Shown one piece after another: positions 35,755 through 46,020 of a stretch of 64,000 nucleotides of DNA. Where the stretch lies: the NCBI RefSeq assembly GCF_900109515.1, contig NZ_FOBD01000004.1:124001-188000 (forward strand), written 5' to 3'. The first letter of the stretch is position 1. Each line of letters opens with the position of its first letter. This DNA is from Paenibacillus sp. OK003 (lineage in GTDB: Bacteria > Bacillota > Bacilli > Paenibacillales > Paenibacillaceae). The notes under the pieces are model-generated. The model did not search any database and had not been told where the DNA came from. It saw only the letters and a list, made by a program, of their open reading frames with translations. The position numbers and the translations under genes are program-made.

Positions 35755-35800
35755 TGTTAAGATCTGATTCAAGGGGAAATGGTATAACGGGAACGAACGA

Positions 35801-35858
35801 AAAAATAAATCCCCGTGTGGAACGTTGAGATCAGCTCGCGCTCCATGCGGGGATTTTA
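35801..35858. terminator. Terminator between TIMP-like and AraC genes
   Basis: AAATCCCCG-TGTGGA pairs with CTCCATG-CGGGGATTTT, with T and A tracts on both sides; it can serve both convergent genes. Confidence 0.8.
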
Positions 35859-35889
35859 TACATTTGGTCGGATAATCGTACCGATTCAA

Positions 35890-36666
35890 TTAGTTTAACT
35901 GCAGCATATATTCATAAGCCGTGATCCCGAATACTCGTTTAAAGTGTCTGTTCAGATGAGTCAGATCAACAAAACCACATTCGGCTACAGCGGAGTACAC
36001 ATCCTTATGCGTTTCAATGGACTGTCTGGCACGCTCCACCTTGCAATTCAGAAAAAACTGATAAGGCGATATGCCGGCATGGGACTTGAACTCGCGGATA
36101 AATTGAAACTTGGACATGTTGAATTCTGCACACAGGTCGTCCAGCTTCAGCACATCTTCAATACTGCAAAACATCATTTCTTTTGCTTTTCGAACCAGAT
36201 TGTCCTGAGGCCGCCACAACTTGGTGTCCATTTCCGATTGCGAGAGTAATTGCAACAGGCCCAAGAGCAGTTCACTGCATCTCGCTTCATCCTGTCCGTT
36301 TTGAACAGCATCATTCAGCATCAGGATGCTTCGTGCAAGCACAGGGTCATAGACGATGGGGCTATTAAAACGCAATTCCTTTTTCCCTAGAACCTCTTCG
36401 ACCAAATCCGGCTTCAGATAAAGCATGACATAGTCTATGCCGGCTTTGTCATAGGAACTTCCATCGTGGGACTGTTCCCGGTTGAATAACATCACGCCGT
36501 TTTTGTGAGAGGCCTGATAATGTCCGTCGAGATGGTATTGCTGAATACCACGAAGCGTGACTCCTACTGCATATTCCTCGTGGCAATGCTTTTTATAGGT
36601 GAAATCCGTAAAGCTGGCGGATAAAGCCAGTACGTCCTGTGATTTCTTATAGTTAAACAATTCCAT
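35890..36666 (-). CDS. AraC-family transcriptional regulator
   Basis: 258 residues. An N-terminal cupin-like AraC ligand domain (about 1-150; YKKHCHEEYAVGVTLRG, FNREQSHDGSSY) is followed by two C-terminal HTH motifs (about 165-258; LDDLCAEFNMSKFQFIREFK, VYSAVAECGFVDLTHLNRHF). GGGAGGTG lies before the ATG at 36666; a GTG start 9 bases upstream falls in that site. The LysE-type exporter gene ends 21 bases before it on the same strand. The two form an operon, and this protein probably regulates the exporter. Confidence 0.92.
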   Translation of the reverse strand: MELFNYKKSQDVLALSASFTDFTYKKHCHEEYAVGVTLRGIQQYHLDGHYQASHKNGVMLFNREQSHDGSSYDKAGIDYVMLYLKPDLVEEVLGKKELRFNSPIVYDPVLARSILMLNDAVQNGQDEARCSELLLGLLQLLSQSEMDTKLWRPQDNLVRKAKEMMFCSIEDVLKLDDLCAEFNMSKFQFIREFKSHAGISPYQFFLNCKVERARQSIETHKDVYSAVAECGFVDLTHLNRHFKRVFGITAYEYMLQLN

Positions 36667-36687
36667 GCTGCACACACCTCCCGCGCG

Positions 36688-37269
36688 TTAGATGATTCCC
36701 GATACCATAATGGCTGAGTATAGCAAAAAAAGAGCCATAAGCATACTCACTGCTTTTTGATGACGATTGAGTAACGTTCTGAAGACGGAGCCAAACACGA
36801 CCCAACTGGAATAGGCCATGAAGCCGATGATGGTAATGATAATTACGAACAGAAACGTTGACATGTTGCTATCGTAGTACGGCAGCACATAGCTGGGAAT
36901 GACAGTGAACGTGAACAGAACCACTTTTGGATTCACAAACTGCATGATTAAACCGTTCAGAAACCCCGTAACGTGCTTCGATGCCGTCTCGGTGGAACCC
37001 ATTTTATAGACTTGATAAGCCAGATATATCATATAAACACTACCCACGATCTGCATCACATGGAGAATGCCAGGCAATATCTCAGCGAGAAGATGATTAA
37101 GAAGAGCAGAAGCAGCTAGTAATAAGCCAAATGCAACGGTGGCACCCCACACATACTCCATCGTTTTCCGGGGACCAACCTGCCCGACGGAAGTGAGAAT
37201 CACAATATTGCTGGGGCCAGGTGTAAAGGTAACGACAATACAATAGATGAAAAAAGATGTAAGATTCAT
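36688..37269 (-). CDS. LysE/RhtB-family amino-acid exporter
   Basis: 193 residues with six membrane segments. The family signature TPGPSNIVILTSVGQVG is at residues 16-32, and NPKVVLF is near 112. Members export amino acids such as lysine, threonine or homoserine lactones. GGGGAGGCC lies before the ATG. It is first in a two-gene operon with the AraC regulator downstream. The substrate cannot be read from the sequence. Confidence 0.92.
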   Translation of the reverse strand: MNLTSFFIYCIVVTFTPGPSNIVILTSVGQVGPRKTMEYVWGATVAFGLLLAASALLNHLLAEILPGILHVMQIVGSVYMIYLAYQVYKMGSTETASKHVTGFLNGLIMQFVNPKVVLFTFTVIPSYVLPYYDSNMSTFLFVIIITIIGFMAYSSWVVFGSVFRTLLNRHQKAVSMLMALFLLYSAIMVSGII

Positions 37270-37404
37270 AGGGCCTCCCCAAGTTGTAGTTACATGATCA
37301 TACTCCGGGGAGGCATTGGCTTATAGTACATTATTGCAGCAGAGTGCACATGAGCAGGAAAAGAAAGATGAAACTCGAATATGGAAGGCGGTTTCCTTTT
37401 TATT

Positions 37405-37418
37405 TGATTGCGTTTACA
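37405..37418 (+). promoter_or_regulatory. Possible cre (CcpA site) ahead of the sugar-sensing operon
   Basis: TGATTGCGTTTACA matches the degenerate cre pattern TGWAARCGYTWNCW at 12 of 14 positions. It lies 48 bases before the start of the binding-protein gene. Confidence 0.4.
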
Positions 37419-37465
37419 ATTTAAGCAGAATGTTGACTGCGACACCACTTGAGGAAGTGAATGGA

Positions 37466-38473
37466 TTGAAAAAAATGCTGCTGGTTTATATATTGCTTAT
37501 TTCGGCATTTGCGCTGTACGTGCTCAGGTTCGAATATTCCAGTCCGGTGAATGGCTCCTGGGAAGACGGGGGGCTGCGCGGAGATATCGGCGAAACGTAC
37601 ATCATGATTACATTCCAATCTGGCCTGGAATATTGGAAGAGTCCGCTGAAAGGTTTCGAGGATGCCGGGGATGCGCTTGGCGTAACCGTAGAATACCGTG
37701 GAGCGACCCGGTATGATGCGAAGGAGCAGACAACGGTGATTGAGCAGGCCATTGCACGCAAGCCCGCGGGAATCGCTATATCTGCCATCGACCCGAAATC
37801 GCTGATCCCGGCCATTAATAAAGCACTGGACGCGGATATACCGGTGGTGCTGTTTGATGCCGATGCACCGGGAAGCCGGGCGTATTCTTTTCTCGGGACG
37901 GACAATTACAAGGCGGGTGTGACGGCTGCTGATAAAATGGCCGAGCTGATGGCCCGCGAAGGTGAAGTCGCCGTGCTGACCTTGCCGGGGCAGCAGAATC
38001 ATGAGGAGCGGACCAAGGGGTTCCGCGATACGATTGAGCAGCGGTATCCCTCCATGAAGGTGGTTGAAGTCGCGGATGGACATGGCGATGCTATGGTATC
38101 AAGAGACGAGACGCTTCGAATGATGAAGGCTCATCCGAAGCTGGCAGGGATTTTTGTGACCGAGGCGACTGGAGGGGCAGGTGCGGGTGAAGCTGTCCAA
38201 AATTCAAGCGAAGGTCGTTCGTTCAAAATCATATCCTTTGATACCAACAAGGCCACGCTGGATATGATCAAGAGCGGCACGATTTCGGCTACGATTGCGC
38301 AGGGAACCTGGAACATGGGATACTGGTCGCTTCAATATTTGTTCCATCTGCATCATCAGCTAACCGTACCTGCGCCATCCTCCTCCGGTGAGAATGCACC
38401 GCTGCCGGTGACGGTGGACACCGGAATTTCCGTGGTGACAAGCGTGAATGTGGATGATTATTATGCCAAATAA
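37466..38473 (+). CDS. Membrane-anchored periplasmic-type sugar-binding protein (sensor)
   Basis: 335 residues. An N-terminal membrane segment (about 4-22; MLLVYILLISAFALYVL) without a lipobox cysteine precedes a type I ribose-binding fold: IMITFQSGLEYWKSPLKGFED, AIARKPAGIAISAIDPKSLI, FLGTDNYKAG, GIFVTEATGGAGAG. The start is TTG behind GAGGAAG, eight bases away. Its gene overlaps the following kinase gene by 11 bases. In Clostridium beijerinckii a membrane-anchored binding protein (XylFII) tells the LytS kinase that xylose is present; this order of genes is the same. I infer a sensory, not transport, role. The sugar is unknown. Confidence 0.85.
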   Translation: MKKMLLVYILLISAFALYVLRFEYSSPVNGSWEDGGLRGDIGETYIMITFQSGLEYWKSPLKGFEDAGDALGVTVEYRGATRYDAKEQTTVIEQAIARKPAGIAISAIDPKSLIPAINKALDADIPVVLFDADAPGSRAYSFLGTDNYKAGVTAADKMAELMAREGEVAVLTLPGQQNHEERTKGFRDTIEQRYPSMKVVEVADGHGDAMVSRDETLRMMKAHPKLAGIFVTEATGGAGAGEAVQNSSEGRSFKIISFDTNKATLDMIKSGTISATIAQGTWNMGYWSLQYLFHLHHQLTVPAPSSSGENAPLPVTVDTGISVVTSVNVDDYYAK

Positions 38474-40427
38474 ACAGAATCAACAGAATATTTCCCTGAT
38501 ACGGGCACCCATTCGCCTCTGGATGAAGAGGAGCCTGTACCGTTTGCGCTTACGCAATATGCAGCTGCGTTATCAGCTGATGCTGCTCTTTTTGTTATTT
38601 GCCATCGTACCTTCTGTAGGTCTGGGATTGTTAGTGAACTGGACGGTGGATCGGATTGTTGAGCGACAGGTGGAGGGTCATACAATGCAGCTCATTGGCA
38701 AAGTGAATGAAGCACTCGACAGCAAGATGGAGAACCTGCAAAACATGACGTATCTGATTGCCTTTGATCCGGATATTATCGCTTTTATGCAAGGAAAGAC
38801 AACATCAGATAACGATCCAGGTACCGGCACCGGCACAATTGCATCCAAGAAGGAACGAGATGTGTCGGATCAGGATCAGCTGTATGGAATTAAGCAAACC
38901 TTGCAGGGCTTCACGACGTTGTATCCTGAGATTGCCGGAATCGTTCTTGCGAATGGACGCGGTGACTATATCAGCAATGAGATGTACCCCCGTGGGAGGC
39001 AAAGCCTGACCCGGGAGGACTGGTACAAGAGGGCTGCGGCGAATCCGGGCATTTTTACAGTGCTGGGTCAGCCGCTGGATCGCAATATTACAACACACGT
39101 ACAGTATAAGGACAATGAAATCGTATCCGTCGCCCGTTCCATAACGGATGAAGCCTCGGGACGTGTACTGGGCGTTATTATGATTGACCTCAAGCTGAGA
39201 ACCGTCTCTCAGGCTGCAAGGAATGTCACTTTGGGGAAATCCGGTTATGTAATGGTGACGGATGCAGAAGGACGGAGCGTCTATATGCCGGAGCATCCGT
39301 TGGTGGAACAGATTCCCGCAGAATGGTTTCCATCCGGTGACAGCGGGACGTTTAATGCTGAAGCGGACGGGAGGGAGCTGTTATTCCTCTATCAGTCCTC
39401 CGCGTTTACGGGGTGGAGAACGGTAGGCGTATTTCCTGCACGGGAATCGACTACGGAGGTGCGTCAAATTCAGTTTTATGTGGTCAGCTTTGTGTTTGTG
39501 GTGTGTTTATTCGGTCTGAGCGCCTCCTTGTGGTTCTCGCGTTCCATTGCGCAGCCCATTTTCCGGCTGATGTCTTACATGCGCAGAGCGGAGACGGGCA
39601 ATCTCATGGCGGGCCGCTGGAGCGACCGCGCCGATGAGATCGGTATGCTGGGCAGAAGCTTTAACCGAATGCTGGTTCAGATCCGGCAGCTTATATCCCT
39701 GAATGAACTGAAGGAACGGCAGAAAAGGGAGGCGGAAATGCGCAGCCTGCAGGAGCATATCAAACCACATTTTTTATACAATACACTGGATACGATCCAT
39801 TGGATGGCTCGCAAGGAAGGCGCGGACGATGTATCCGAGATGGTTGGCGCTCTCTCCAGACTGTTTCGCATCGGGCTCAGTAAAGGCAATGACTTCATCC
39901 CTTTGCACGCCGAGCTTGAGCATATTACCAGTTATCTGCAAATTCAGCAGACCCGGTACCGTGATCGTCTACAGTACGAAATAATTGTTCCGGAGGATAT
40001 GCGGGAGTTGTTCGTGCTTAAGCTTCTGCTCCAACCCCTGGTGGAAAATGCAATCTATCATGGAATCAAGGGCAGACGAGGGCCTGGCAAGATTCGGGTG
40101 GAGGCCAAAACAGAACAAGGAAGGCTGCTGCTGCTAGTTCAGGACGATGGAGCGGGCATGTCCGGTGAACGGCTTGCGGAGATGGAGCGGCTCTTGGCAG
40201 CGCCATTGGAGAGTATGGAAAAAACTTCGACGTCCGGGAAGGCTGGCAAAAGCTACGGCATGTTGAACGTACAGGCTCGTCTGCAGCTTTCCTTTGGTGA
40301 AGAATATGGCATTATGCTGGGCAGCAGAGAAGGAGAAGGCACCCGTGTGACGATCATTCACCCGCTGCTGCGCCAGCTTCCGCCAGCGCGTTCACTGGAC
40401 AGGGAAGAGGGGGAGGAGAGCGAATGA
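38463..40427 (+). CDS. Sensor histidine kinase, YesM/LytS type
   Basis: 654 residues. Membrane segment 1 (about 38-60), an extracellular Cache-type domain (about 62-330), membrane segment 2 (about 338-360), HAMP (about 361-415), His_kinase with the phospho-acceptor His in EHIKPHFLYNTLDTIHW (about 436), and a HATPase domain with LLLQPLVENAIYHG and DDGAGMSG. The start at 38463 overlaps the binding-protein gene; ATG at 38448 is possible too. The next gene overlaps by four bases (ATGA). It probably receives its signal from the upstream binding protein and phosphorylates the downstream regulator. Confidence 0.93.
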   Translation: MPNKQNQQNISLIRAPIRLWMKRSLYRLRLRNMQLRYQLMLLFLLFAIVPSVGLGLLVNWTVDRIVERQVEGHTMQLIGKVNEALDSKMENLQNMTYLIAFDPDIIAFMQGKTTSDNDPGTGTGTIASKKERDVSDQDQLYGIKQTLQGFTTLYPEIAGIVLANGRGDYISNEMYPRGRQSLTREDWYKRAAANPGIFTVLGQPLDRNITTHVQYKDNEIVSVARSITDEASGRVLGVIMIDLKLRTVSQAARNVTLGKSGYVMVTDAEGRSVYMPEHPLVEQIPAEWFPSGDSGTFNAEADGRELLFLYQSSAFTGWRTVGVFPARESTTEVRQIQFYVVSFVFVVCLFGLSASLWFSRSIAQPIFRLMSYMRRAETGNLMAGRWSDRADEIGMLGRSFNRMLVQIRQLISLNELKERQKREAEMRSLQEHIKPHFLYNTLDTIHWMARKEGADDVSEMVGALSRLFRIGLSKGNDFIPLHAELEHITSYLQIQQTRYRDRLQYEIIVPEDMRELFVLKLLLQPLVENAIYHGIKGRRGPGKIRVEAKTEQGRLLLLVQDDGAGMSGERLAEMERLLAAPLESMEKTSTSGKAGKSYGMLNVQARLQLSFGEEYGIMLGSREGEGTRVTIIHPLLRQLPPARSLDREEGEESE

Positions 40428-41734
40428 AAAAGTTTAATACACAAACAACATGGACGTCAGCGGATGAGATGACAGCTTTGGCTACGACAGAGACAGGGAA
40501 TTTGGAGAAGCGTTACCGAGTGCTGATTGCCGATGATGAGCCCATTATTCGGGAGGGCATTCGGGATTCAACCGACTGGACAGCACTGGGCATGGAGGTT
40601 GCCGGAGAAGCGGAGGATGGCGAGGAAGCTCTGGAAATGGCTGCAGGTCTGGGTGTGGATATCATCTTGGTTGATATGAACATGCCCTTTCTGAACGGGA
40701 TCGATCTGATTCGCCGCCTTCAGGTCGACTGTCCGAACTGCCGCTGTCTGATCGTGTCTGGACATGATGAATTTGCTTATGCGCAGGAGGCGGTTCGGCT
40801 AGGGGTGGAGGATTATATTTTGAAGCCTGTACAGGCAGAACAGCTGTATTCGGCGCTTGCACGGCTGCGTCAGCGGTTGGATGAAGAACGGAAGCGTACG
40901 GCGTATGTGAGACAGGCTGCGGATCAGATTGAACGCAATATCCCGCTGCTGCGCCAGCGCTTTTGTCTGGAGTGGCTGGAAGGACAGGCGGAGGAAAAGA
41001 AGCTGACCGAGCAGCTCTCTTTTTTGCGTCTGCCCTCTCCGCCGCCAGTGCAGATCGGAATCGTCCGTTGGCCTGCGGCAGAAGCAAGACAGACCCTTAT
41101 GCGGGAAAATGATCGTCAGTTGTTCCTTTTTGCTGCCGAAAATATTATCAGTGAGCTGCTGGCGGACCTGTCGCATGTACTGTTCAGGGAACCCAACGGG
41201 TTAATTGGCATATGTCTGTGGCAGGCGGCCTCGGCAGATATGGAGTCCACGATTGAACAGGCCGTCAGTTCCTGTCTGAACATTGCCGTTCACGTCCATA
41301 TGGAGACGCACATGGGTACGTTGGAGGAAGCGCCGGATACCTATCGCGAGTGTCGTGAAGTTATATATGGACAAGCCCGGTTGTCTCCGCTCGTTCGCCG
41401 AGCGCGCCAGCTTATTCAAGAGGAGTATACGGATCGGAATCTGACGCTGGAATCGCTCGCTTCCCGCCTGCAAGTATCTGCTGTGTATTTGAGCCGGGTG
41501 CTCAAGAAAGAGCTGAACGACTCCTTCGTGACACTTGTCACGCATGCCCGCATCCGCAAGGCCGCGCAGCTGCTGGACTCTACGTCATTGCCTGTCCACC
41601 GGATTGCAGAGCATGTAGGGTACGATACGCAGCATTATTTTAGTACCGCGTTCAAAAAAACGATGGGCATCTCGCCTGTACAGTATCGCAAAGGCGGTGG
41701 TACAAGAGAGGGCGTCTCATTGGAGTGTGAATAG
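40424..41734 (+). CDS. Response regulator, YesN type (REC plus AraC-type HTH)
   Basis: 436 residues. A receiver domain (about 32-150) has the acidic pair IADDEP, the phospho-acceptor Asp84 in ILVDMNMP and the conserved Lys in ILKPV. A middle region of unknown type spans about 165-330. Two C-terminal AraC HTH motifs (about 340-430) contain LTLESLASRLQVSAVYLSRV and HRIAEHVGYDTQHYFSTAFKK. The 31-residue N-terminal extension is unusual, but the ATGA overlap with the kinase gene supports this start. It probably activates the sugar transporter genes downstream. A terminator follows. Confidence 0.93.
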   Translation: MKKFNTQTTWTSADEMTALATTETGNLEKRYRVLIADDEPIIREGIRDSTDWTALGMEVAGEAEDGEEALEMAAGLGVDIILVDMNMPFLNGIDLIRRLQVDCPNCRCLIVSGHDEFAYAQEAVRLGVEDYILKPVQAEQLYSALARLRQRLDEERKRTAYVRQAADQIERNIPLLRQRFCLEWLEGQAEEKKLTEQLSFLRLPSPPPVQIGIVRWPAAEARQTLMRENDRQLFLFAAENIISELLADLSHVLFREPNGLIGICLWQAASADMESTIEQAVSSCLNIAVHVHMETHMGTLEEAPDTYRECREVIYGQARLSPLVRRARQLIQEEYTDRNLTLESLASRLQVSAVYLSRVLKKELNDSFVTLVTHARIRKAAQLLDSTSLPVHRIAEHVGYDTQHYFSTAFKKTMGISPVQYRKGGGTREGVSLECE

Positions 41735-41759
41735 GCTGGTTTAAAAAGGGTTTCTCATC

Positions 41760-41804
41760 AAGGGATTTGTTCTGCTTGTATCAAGCGGAGCGGGTCCTTT
41801 TTTT
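41760..41804 (+). terminator. Terminator between regulator and transporter genes
   Basis: An 18-bp stem with several G-T pairs and one bulged G (41760-41778 with 41782-41799), then T tract. It separates the sensor operon from the transporter operon. Confidence 0.85.
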
Positions 41805-41873
41805 GTTGTTAGCCGATGTCTAAATGATTTATTCCGTACAACAGGCCTGTTCATCACCTGATTCATGAACCCG

Positions 41874-41906
41874 TTGGTTACAAAAGTTAAAAATTTATAA
41901 AAAAGG
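41874..41906 (+). promoter_or_regulatory. Possible promoter of the sugar transporter operon
   Basis: TTGGTT, 16 bases, TATAAA lie near 41874-41906 in a very AT-rich stretch, about 145 bases before the first gene. It is the best candidate in this 314-base gap, but the -35 is poor, as expected for an activated promoter. Confidence 0.35.
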
Positions 41907-41988
41907 TTCAAATGCAGCAAAGACCTTCCTGTTCCTGGATGCTACGATGGGTTTTAGACAGGAACAACAGCTTGTATGTACGGGAGGG

Positions 41989-42002
41989 TGTAAGCGTTAT
42001 CT
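41989..42002 (+). promoter_or_regulatory. cre site in the leader of the sugar transporter operon
   Basis: TGTAAGCGTTATCT fits the cre pattern TGWAARCGYTWNCW at all 14 positions. It sits 47 bases before the binding-protein ATG, downstream of the likely promoter, where bound CcpA blocks transcription. It predicts glucose repression. Confidence 0.75.
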
Positions 42003-42048
42003 TATCGTTCATTCAAGTCCGTATGATTTGAGGAAAGGGGAAGTTCAT

Positions 42049-43134
42049 ATGAAAAAAGGAGCATTGATCATCTGGCTGCTGGTGATGACCTTGATGCTCT
42101 CAGCCTGCAACCTGGCTGAGAGTGAAACTGGCAGCAAGGAAAAAGGGTATGTCGGCATCTCGATGCCAACCAAATCCTCCGAGCGCTGGGTGGGGGACGG
42201 GGAGAACATGGTTCGTCTTTTTCAGGAGCAGGGGTACAAAACGGATTTGCAGTACGCTGAAGACGTAGTTGAAAATCAAATCTCACAGATTGAGAACATG
42301 ATCACCAAGGGTGTGGACGTGATGGTGATTGCGTCCGTTGATGGCAATACGCTGACGGATGTCATCAAAAAGGCGCATGACCAGGGCATACAGGTCATTT
42401 CGTATGATCGCCTGATACGCAACACCCCCTATTTGACGTATTACGCGACCTTTGACAATTTCAAGGTCGGCGTGCTCCAGGCGTCCTACATTGAACAGAA
42501 GCTGGGGCTCAAAGAGGGCAAAGGTCCTTATAACATTGAGCTGTTTGGCGGTTCTCCAGATGACAACAACGCTTACTTCTTTTTCGACGGCGCAATGTCG
42601 GTCCTGAAGCCATACATCGATTCCGGCAAGCTGGTTGTACGAAGCAAGCAGACCACGATGGCCCAGATTGCGACGCTGCGCTGGGATGGCGCCTTGGCCC
42701 AATCGCGAATGGATAATTTGCTCAGTGCCTATTACTCTGGAGACAATCTGGATGCGGTGTTATCCCCGTATGACGGGATCAGTATCGGGATCATTTCATC
42801 GTTAAAAGGGGTTGGCTACGGGAAAGCGAACAAGCCGCTGCCGGTGATTACCGGTCAGGATGCCGAACTGGCTTCGATCAAGTCCATTGTGGCCGGAGAA
42901 CAGACCCAGACCGTATTCAAGGATACCCGCAAGCTGGCGGAGAAGACGGTAGAGATGGCCAACAGCATATTACAAGGGAAAACGGCGGAAGTGAATGATA
43001 AAAAGTCATATAACAACGGAATTAAGGTCATTCCTGCCTTTTTGCTTGACCCCATTTCTGTGGATCGCACCAACGTGGAGAAGGATATCGTGGGCAGTCA
43101 ATATTACACGAAAGAAGAAATCGGACTGAAATAA
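42049..43134 (+). CDS. chvE: ChvE-type multiple-sugar-binding lipoprotein
   Basis: 361 residues. A lipoprotein signal ends in LMLSAC (Cys about residue 20). A type I binding fold follows: [58 protein letters not shown], and [20 protein letters not shown]. It closely follows the ChvE/XylF class that binds xylose, arabinose, glucose or galactose. AAAGGGGAAG lies before the ATG at 42049; a longer frame beginning at 41947 would cross the cre site. It is first in the transporter operon with ATPase and permease genes downstream. Confidence 0.92.
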   Translation: MKKGALIIWLLVMTLMLSACNLAESETGSKEKGYVGISMPTKSSERWVGDGENMVRLFQEQGYKTDLQYAEDVVENQISQIENMITKGVDVMVIASVDGNTLTDVIKKAHDQGIQVISYDRLIRNTPYLTYYATFDNFKVGVLQASYIEQKLGLKEGKGPYNIELFGGSPDDNNAYFFFDGAMSVLKPYIDSGKLVVRSKQTTMAQIATLRWDGALAQSRMDNLLSAYYSGDNLDAVLSPYDGISIGIISSLKGVGYGKANKPLPVITGQDAELASIKSIVAGEQTQTVFKDTRKLAEKTVEMANSILQGKTAEVNDKKSYNNGIKVIPAFLLDPISVDRTNVEKDIVGSQYYTKEEIGLK

Positions 43135-43156
43135 AAAAGTGAAAGGAGCACATTCC

Positions 43157-44707
43157 ATGGCAGGAGTAATTCTGGAAATGAAGGGCATCACCAAAACGTT
43201 CCCTGGTGTAAAGGCGCTGGAAAATGTCAATCTCAAGGTCAGAGAAGGCGAGATTCATGCGTTATGCGGTGAGAATGGTGCAGGCAAATCCACGCTGATG
43301 AAGGTGCTTAGCGGCGTATATCCGCACGGAACGTATGAAGGGGATATTTTATTTCAGGGCAAAACGTGTGAGTTCAAGGACATCAAGCAAAGCGAGGATC
43401 TGGGTATTGTCATCATCCATCAGGAGCTGGCGCTGATTCCCTACCTTTCAATTGCGGAAAATATCTATCTGGGCAACGAGCGTTCTAGCAAAGGGATTAT
43501 CAACTGGAAAGAAACGTTTGTAGGTACAAGGGAATTGCTCGGCAAGGTGGGCCTGAATGAAAATCCGAACACCCTTGTTTCCAGCATCGGTGTGGGTAAG
43601 CAGCAGCTGGTTGAAATTGCGAAAGCGCTCTCCAAAAAGGTGCGACTGCTCATTCTGGATGAGCCTACCGCGGCGTTGAACGAGCATGACAGTGAAAATT
43701 TGCTTCAGTTGATGCTGGAATTCAAGAAGCAGGGCATCGCCTGTATCCTCATTTCCCACAAGCTGAACGAGGTGTCGAAGGTGTCGGATTCGGTGACCAT
43801 ACTGCGGGACGGTAAGACAATCGAAACACTTGATATGAAAAAGGACAAAGTGACTGAAGACCGGATTATTAGCGGGATGGTAGGGCGTGATCTGACCAGT
43901 CGTTATCCGGAGCGTCATGCGAGCATTGGTGAAGTTATCCTGGAAGTGAAGGATTGGACCGTATATCACGAGCATCATGCCGACCGGAAGGTGCTGGATC
44001 AGATCAATATGAACATCAGACGAGGCGAGATTGTAGGCATTGCTGGTCTGATGGGAGCAGGGCGCACGGAGCTTGCGATGAGCATATTTGGCAAATCCTA
44101 TGGTCGCAGCATATCGGGCCAGCTTATCAAGGATGGTAAGCCCATTCAGAACAACAGCGTCACGGAGGCGATTCAGAACGGTTTCGCATACGTGACCGAG
44201 GACCGCAAGGAATATGGTCTGATCCTGATGGACGATATCAAGCGGAACATTTCCCTGACGGGTCTTGGCAAGCTGACCAAAAATGCGGTGGTGAACGAAC
44301 GGGAGGAAGTACTGGTAGCCGAGGATATGAAAAAAAGCATGAATATCAAGGCACCTAGCATTTTGCAGAAAACCGGCAATCTGAGCGGCGGGAACCAGCA
44401 GAAGGTGGTGCTGAGCAAATGGATTTTTGCCGGACCGGATATTCTCATTCTGGATGAACCGACACGCGGCATCGATGTCGGAGCCAAATTCGAAATTTAT
44501 ACCATTATTCATCGGCTGGCCGCTGAGGGCAAGGGTGTGCTGGTGATCTCATCCGAGCTGCCGGAGGTACTGGGCCTGTGTGACCGAATCTATGTGATGA
44601 CTGCCGGACGAATCACGGGAGAAGTCAGCCGGGAAGAAGCATCGCAGGAAACGTTGATGAGATATATGACCAAGTCAGGAGGCGGGAAGCATGGAAATGT
44701 TAACTAG
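43157..44707 (+). CDS. gguA: Sugar ABC transporter ATP-binding protein (GguA/MmsA type)
   Basis: 516 residues with two ABC ATPase domains, as usual for monosaccharide importers. The first has Walker [10 protein letters not shown] (about residue 37), signature [16 protein letters not shown] and Walker [12 protein letters not shown]. The second keeps a degenerate Walker A ([16 protein letters not shown]), signature [14 protein letters not shown] and Walker [24 protein letters not shown] lies before the ATG. It lies 22 bases after the binding-protein gene and overlaps the permease gene by 17 bases. Confidence 0.95.
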   Translation: MAGVILEMKGITKTFPGVKALENVNLKVREGEIHALCGENGAGKSTLMKVLSGVYPHGTYEGDILFQGKTCEFKDIKQSEDLGIVIIHQELALIPYLSIAENIYLGNERSSKGIINWKETFVGTRELLGKVGLNENPNTLVSSIGVGKQQLVEIAKALSKKVRLLILDEPTAALNEHDSENLLQLMLEFKKQGIACILISHKLNEVSKVSDSVTILRDGKTIETLDMKKDKVTEDRIISGMVGRDLTSRYPERHASIGEVILEVKDWTVYHEHHADRKVLDQINMNIRRGEIVGIAGLMGAGRTELAMSIFGKSYGRSISGQLIKDGKPIQNNSVTEAIQNGFAYVTEDRKEYGLILMDDIKRNISLTGLGKLTKNAVVNEREEVLVAEDMKKSMNIKAPSILQKTGNLSGGNQQKVVLSKWIFAGPDILILDEPTRGIDVGAKFEIYTIIHRLAAEGKGVLVISSELPEVLGLCDRIYVMTAGRITGEVSREEASQETLMRYMTKSGGGKHGNVN

Positions 44708-45854
44708 ACTGTTCAAAAACAATATACGGCAATACGGCATGATTATCGCGCTGGTTGTCATTATGCTGCTGTTTGAGGTACTGACCGGGGGGCTGCTGCT
44801 CAAGCCGATCAACATTACGAATCTGATCTTGCAAAACAGTTACATTCTTGTACTGGCGATTGGTATGGTGCTTGTGATCATTACCGGACATATCGATCTG
44901 TCGGTAGGTTCGATTGCTGCTTTTGTAGGGGCGGTTGCCGCCATTATGATGGTTGATTGGCAGCTTCCGGCCTGGCTGGCGGTCATTGCTGCTTTGGTGG
45001 TCGGTGCGTTAATTGGAGCGTGGCAGGGCTTCTGGATTGCATATGTACGGATTCCGGCATTTATCGTAACCTTGGCCGGCATGCTGCTCTTCCGTGGTTT
45101 GACGATGATTGTGCTGGAGGGGCAGTCAATCTCTCCTTTTCCAGGAGGGTTTCAGAAAATAAGCTCAGGCTTCCTGCCTGATATTCAAATATCTGGACTC
45201 GGTCTGGTGTCGGTCATCATTGGTCTTGTTCTCACGGTCTGGTATGTCGTTAATGAACTGCGGGAGCGCCGTTCCCAGCGTAAATATGGATTCGAGGTTG
45301 TATCCCAGGGGCTCTTCCTGCTCAAGCTGCTGGTCGTGGCTGTAGTGACGAATTTGTTCACTTTCATGCTTGCGAGCTATGCAGGCATTCCGAATATTCT
45401 GATTCTGCTGTTTGTATTAATTGTTATCTACTCCTTCATCATGAACCGCACTGTTATGGGGCGCCATGTGTATGCACTGGGAGGCAATGAAAAGGCTGCC
45501 GGTCTGTCCGGGGTCAAAACGAAAAAAGTGACGTTCTGGGTATTCGTTAACATGGGTGTAATGGCGGCCATTTCCGGCCTGATCTTCGCAGCACGATTGA
45601 ATGCGGCTACGCCAAGAGCCGGTACCAACTTTGAGCTGGATGCCATTGCAGCGTGCTTTATCGGAGGGGCTTCCGCTTCGGGAGGCATCGGTACAGTATT
45701 TGGCGCCATCATCGGTGGTTTGGTTATGGGGGTTCTGAACAACGGGATGTCCCTGATCGGCTTGGGTATAGACTGGCAGCAGGGCATTAAGGGTTTGGTA
45801 CTGTTGCTGGCGGTAGCCTTCGATATTTATAATAAAAACAAACGATCAGCGTAG
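44691..45854 (+). CDS. gguB: Sugar ABC transporter permease (GguB type)
   Basis: 387 residues, about ten membrane segments. The family marks are [16 protein letters not shown] (about 64-80), [17 protein letters not shown] (about 120-137), and [20 protein letters not shown] (about 318-338), together with [31 protein letters not shown] lies directly before the ATG, inside the ATPase gene. It forms the channel of the ChvE-GguA-GguB importer. A terminator follows. Confidence 0.95.
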   Translation: MEMLTRLFKNNIRQYGMIIALVVIMLLFEVLTGGLLLKPINITNLILQNSYILVLAIGMVLVIITGHIDLSVGSIAAFVGAVAAIMMVDWQLPAWLAVIAALVVGALIGAWQGFWIAYVRIPAFIVTLAGMLLFRGLTMIVLEGQSISPFPGGFQKISSGFLPDIQISGLGLVSVIIGLVLTVWYVVNELRERRSQRKYGFEVVSQGLFLLKLLVVAVVTNLFTFMLASYAGIPNILILLFVLIVIYSFIMNRTVMGRHVYALGGNEKAAGLSGVKTKKVTFWVFVNMGVMAAISGLIFAARLNAATPRAGTNFELDAIAACFIGGASASGGIGTVFGAIIGGLVMGVLNNGMSLIGLGIDWQQGIKGLVLLLAVAFDIYNKNKRSA

Positions 45855-45971
45855 CTTTGTGTTGAAATGTTGTGTGGAAGCGGATGTCTCGAGCGTGGAA
45901 AGATTGAATGGATAGGCTGAATGATGTGTACAATGGAAAGTTTATTGGAAAAGTTAAATGAAAATGAGAAT

Positions 45972-46020
45972 GCAAAGACAGACCGTGATCCGTTGGATCA
46001 TGGTCTGTCGTTTACCTGTT
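45972..46020 (+). terminator. Terminator of the sugar transporter operon
   Basis: GACAGACCGTGATCC (45977-45991) pairs with 45995-46009 (one G-T pair), with loop GTT and a weak T tract. The rest of the gap has only weak, unsupported frames. Confidence 0.85.
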
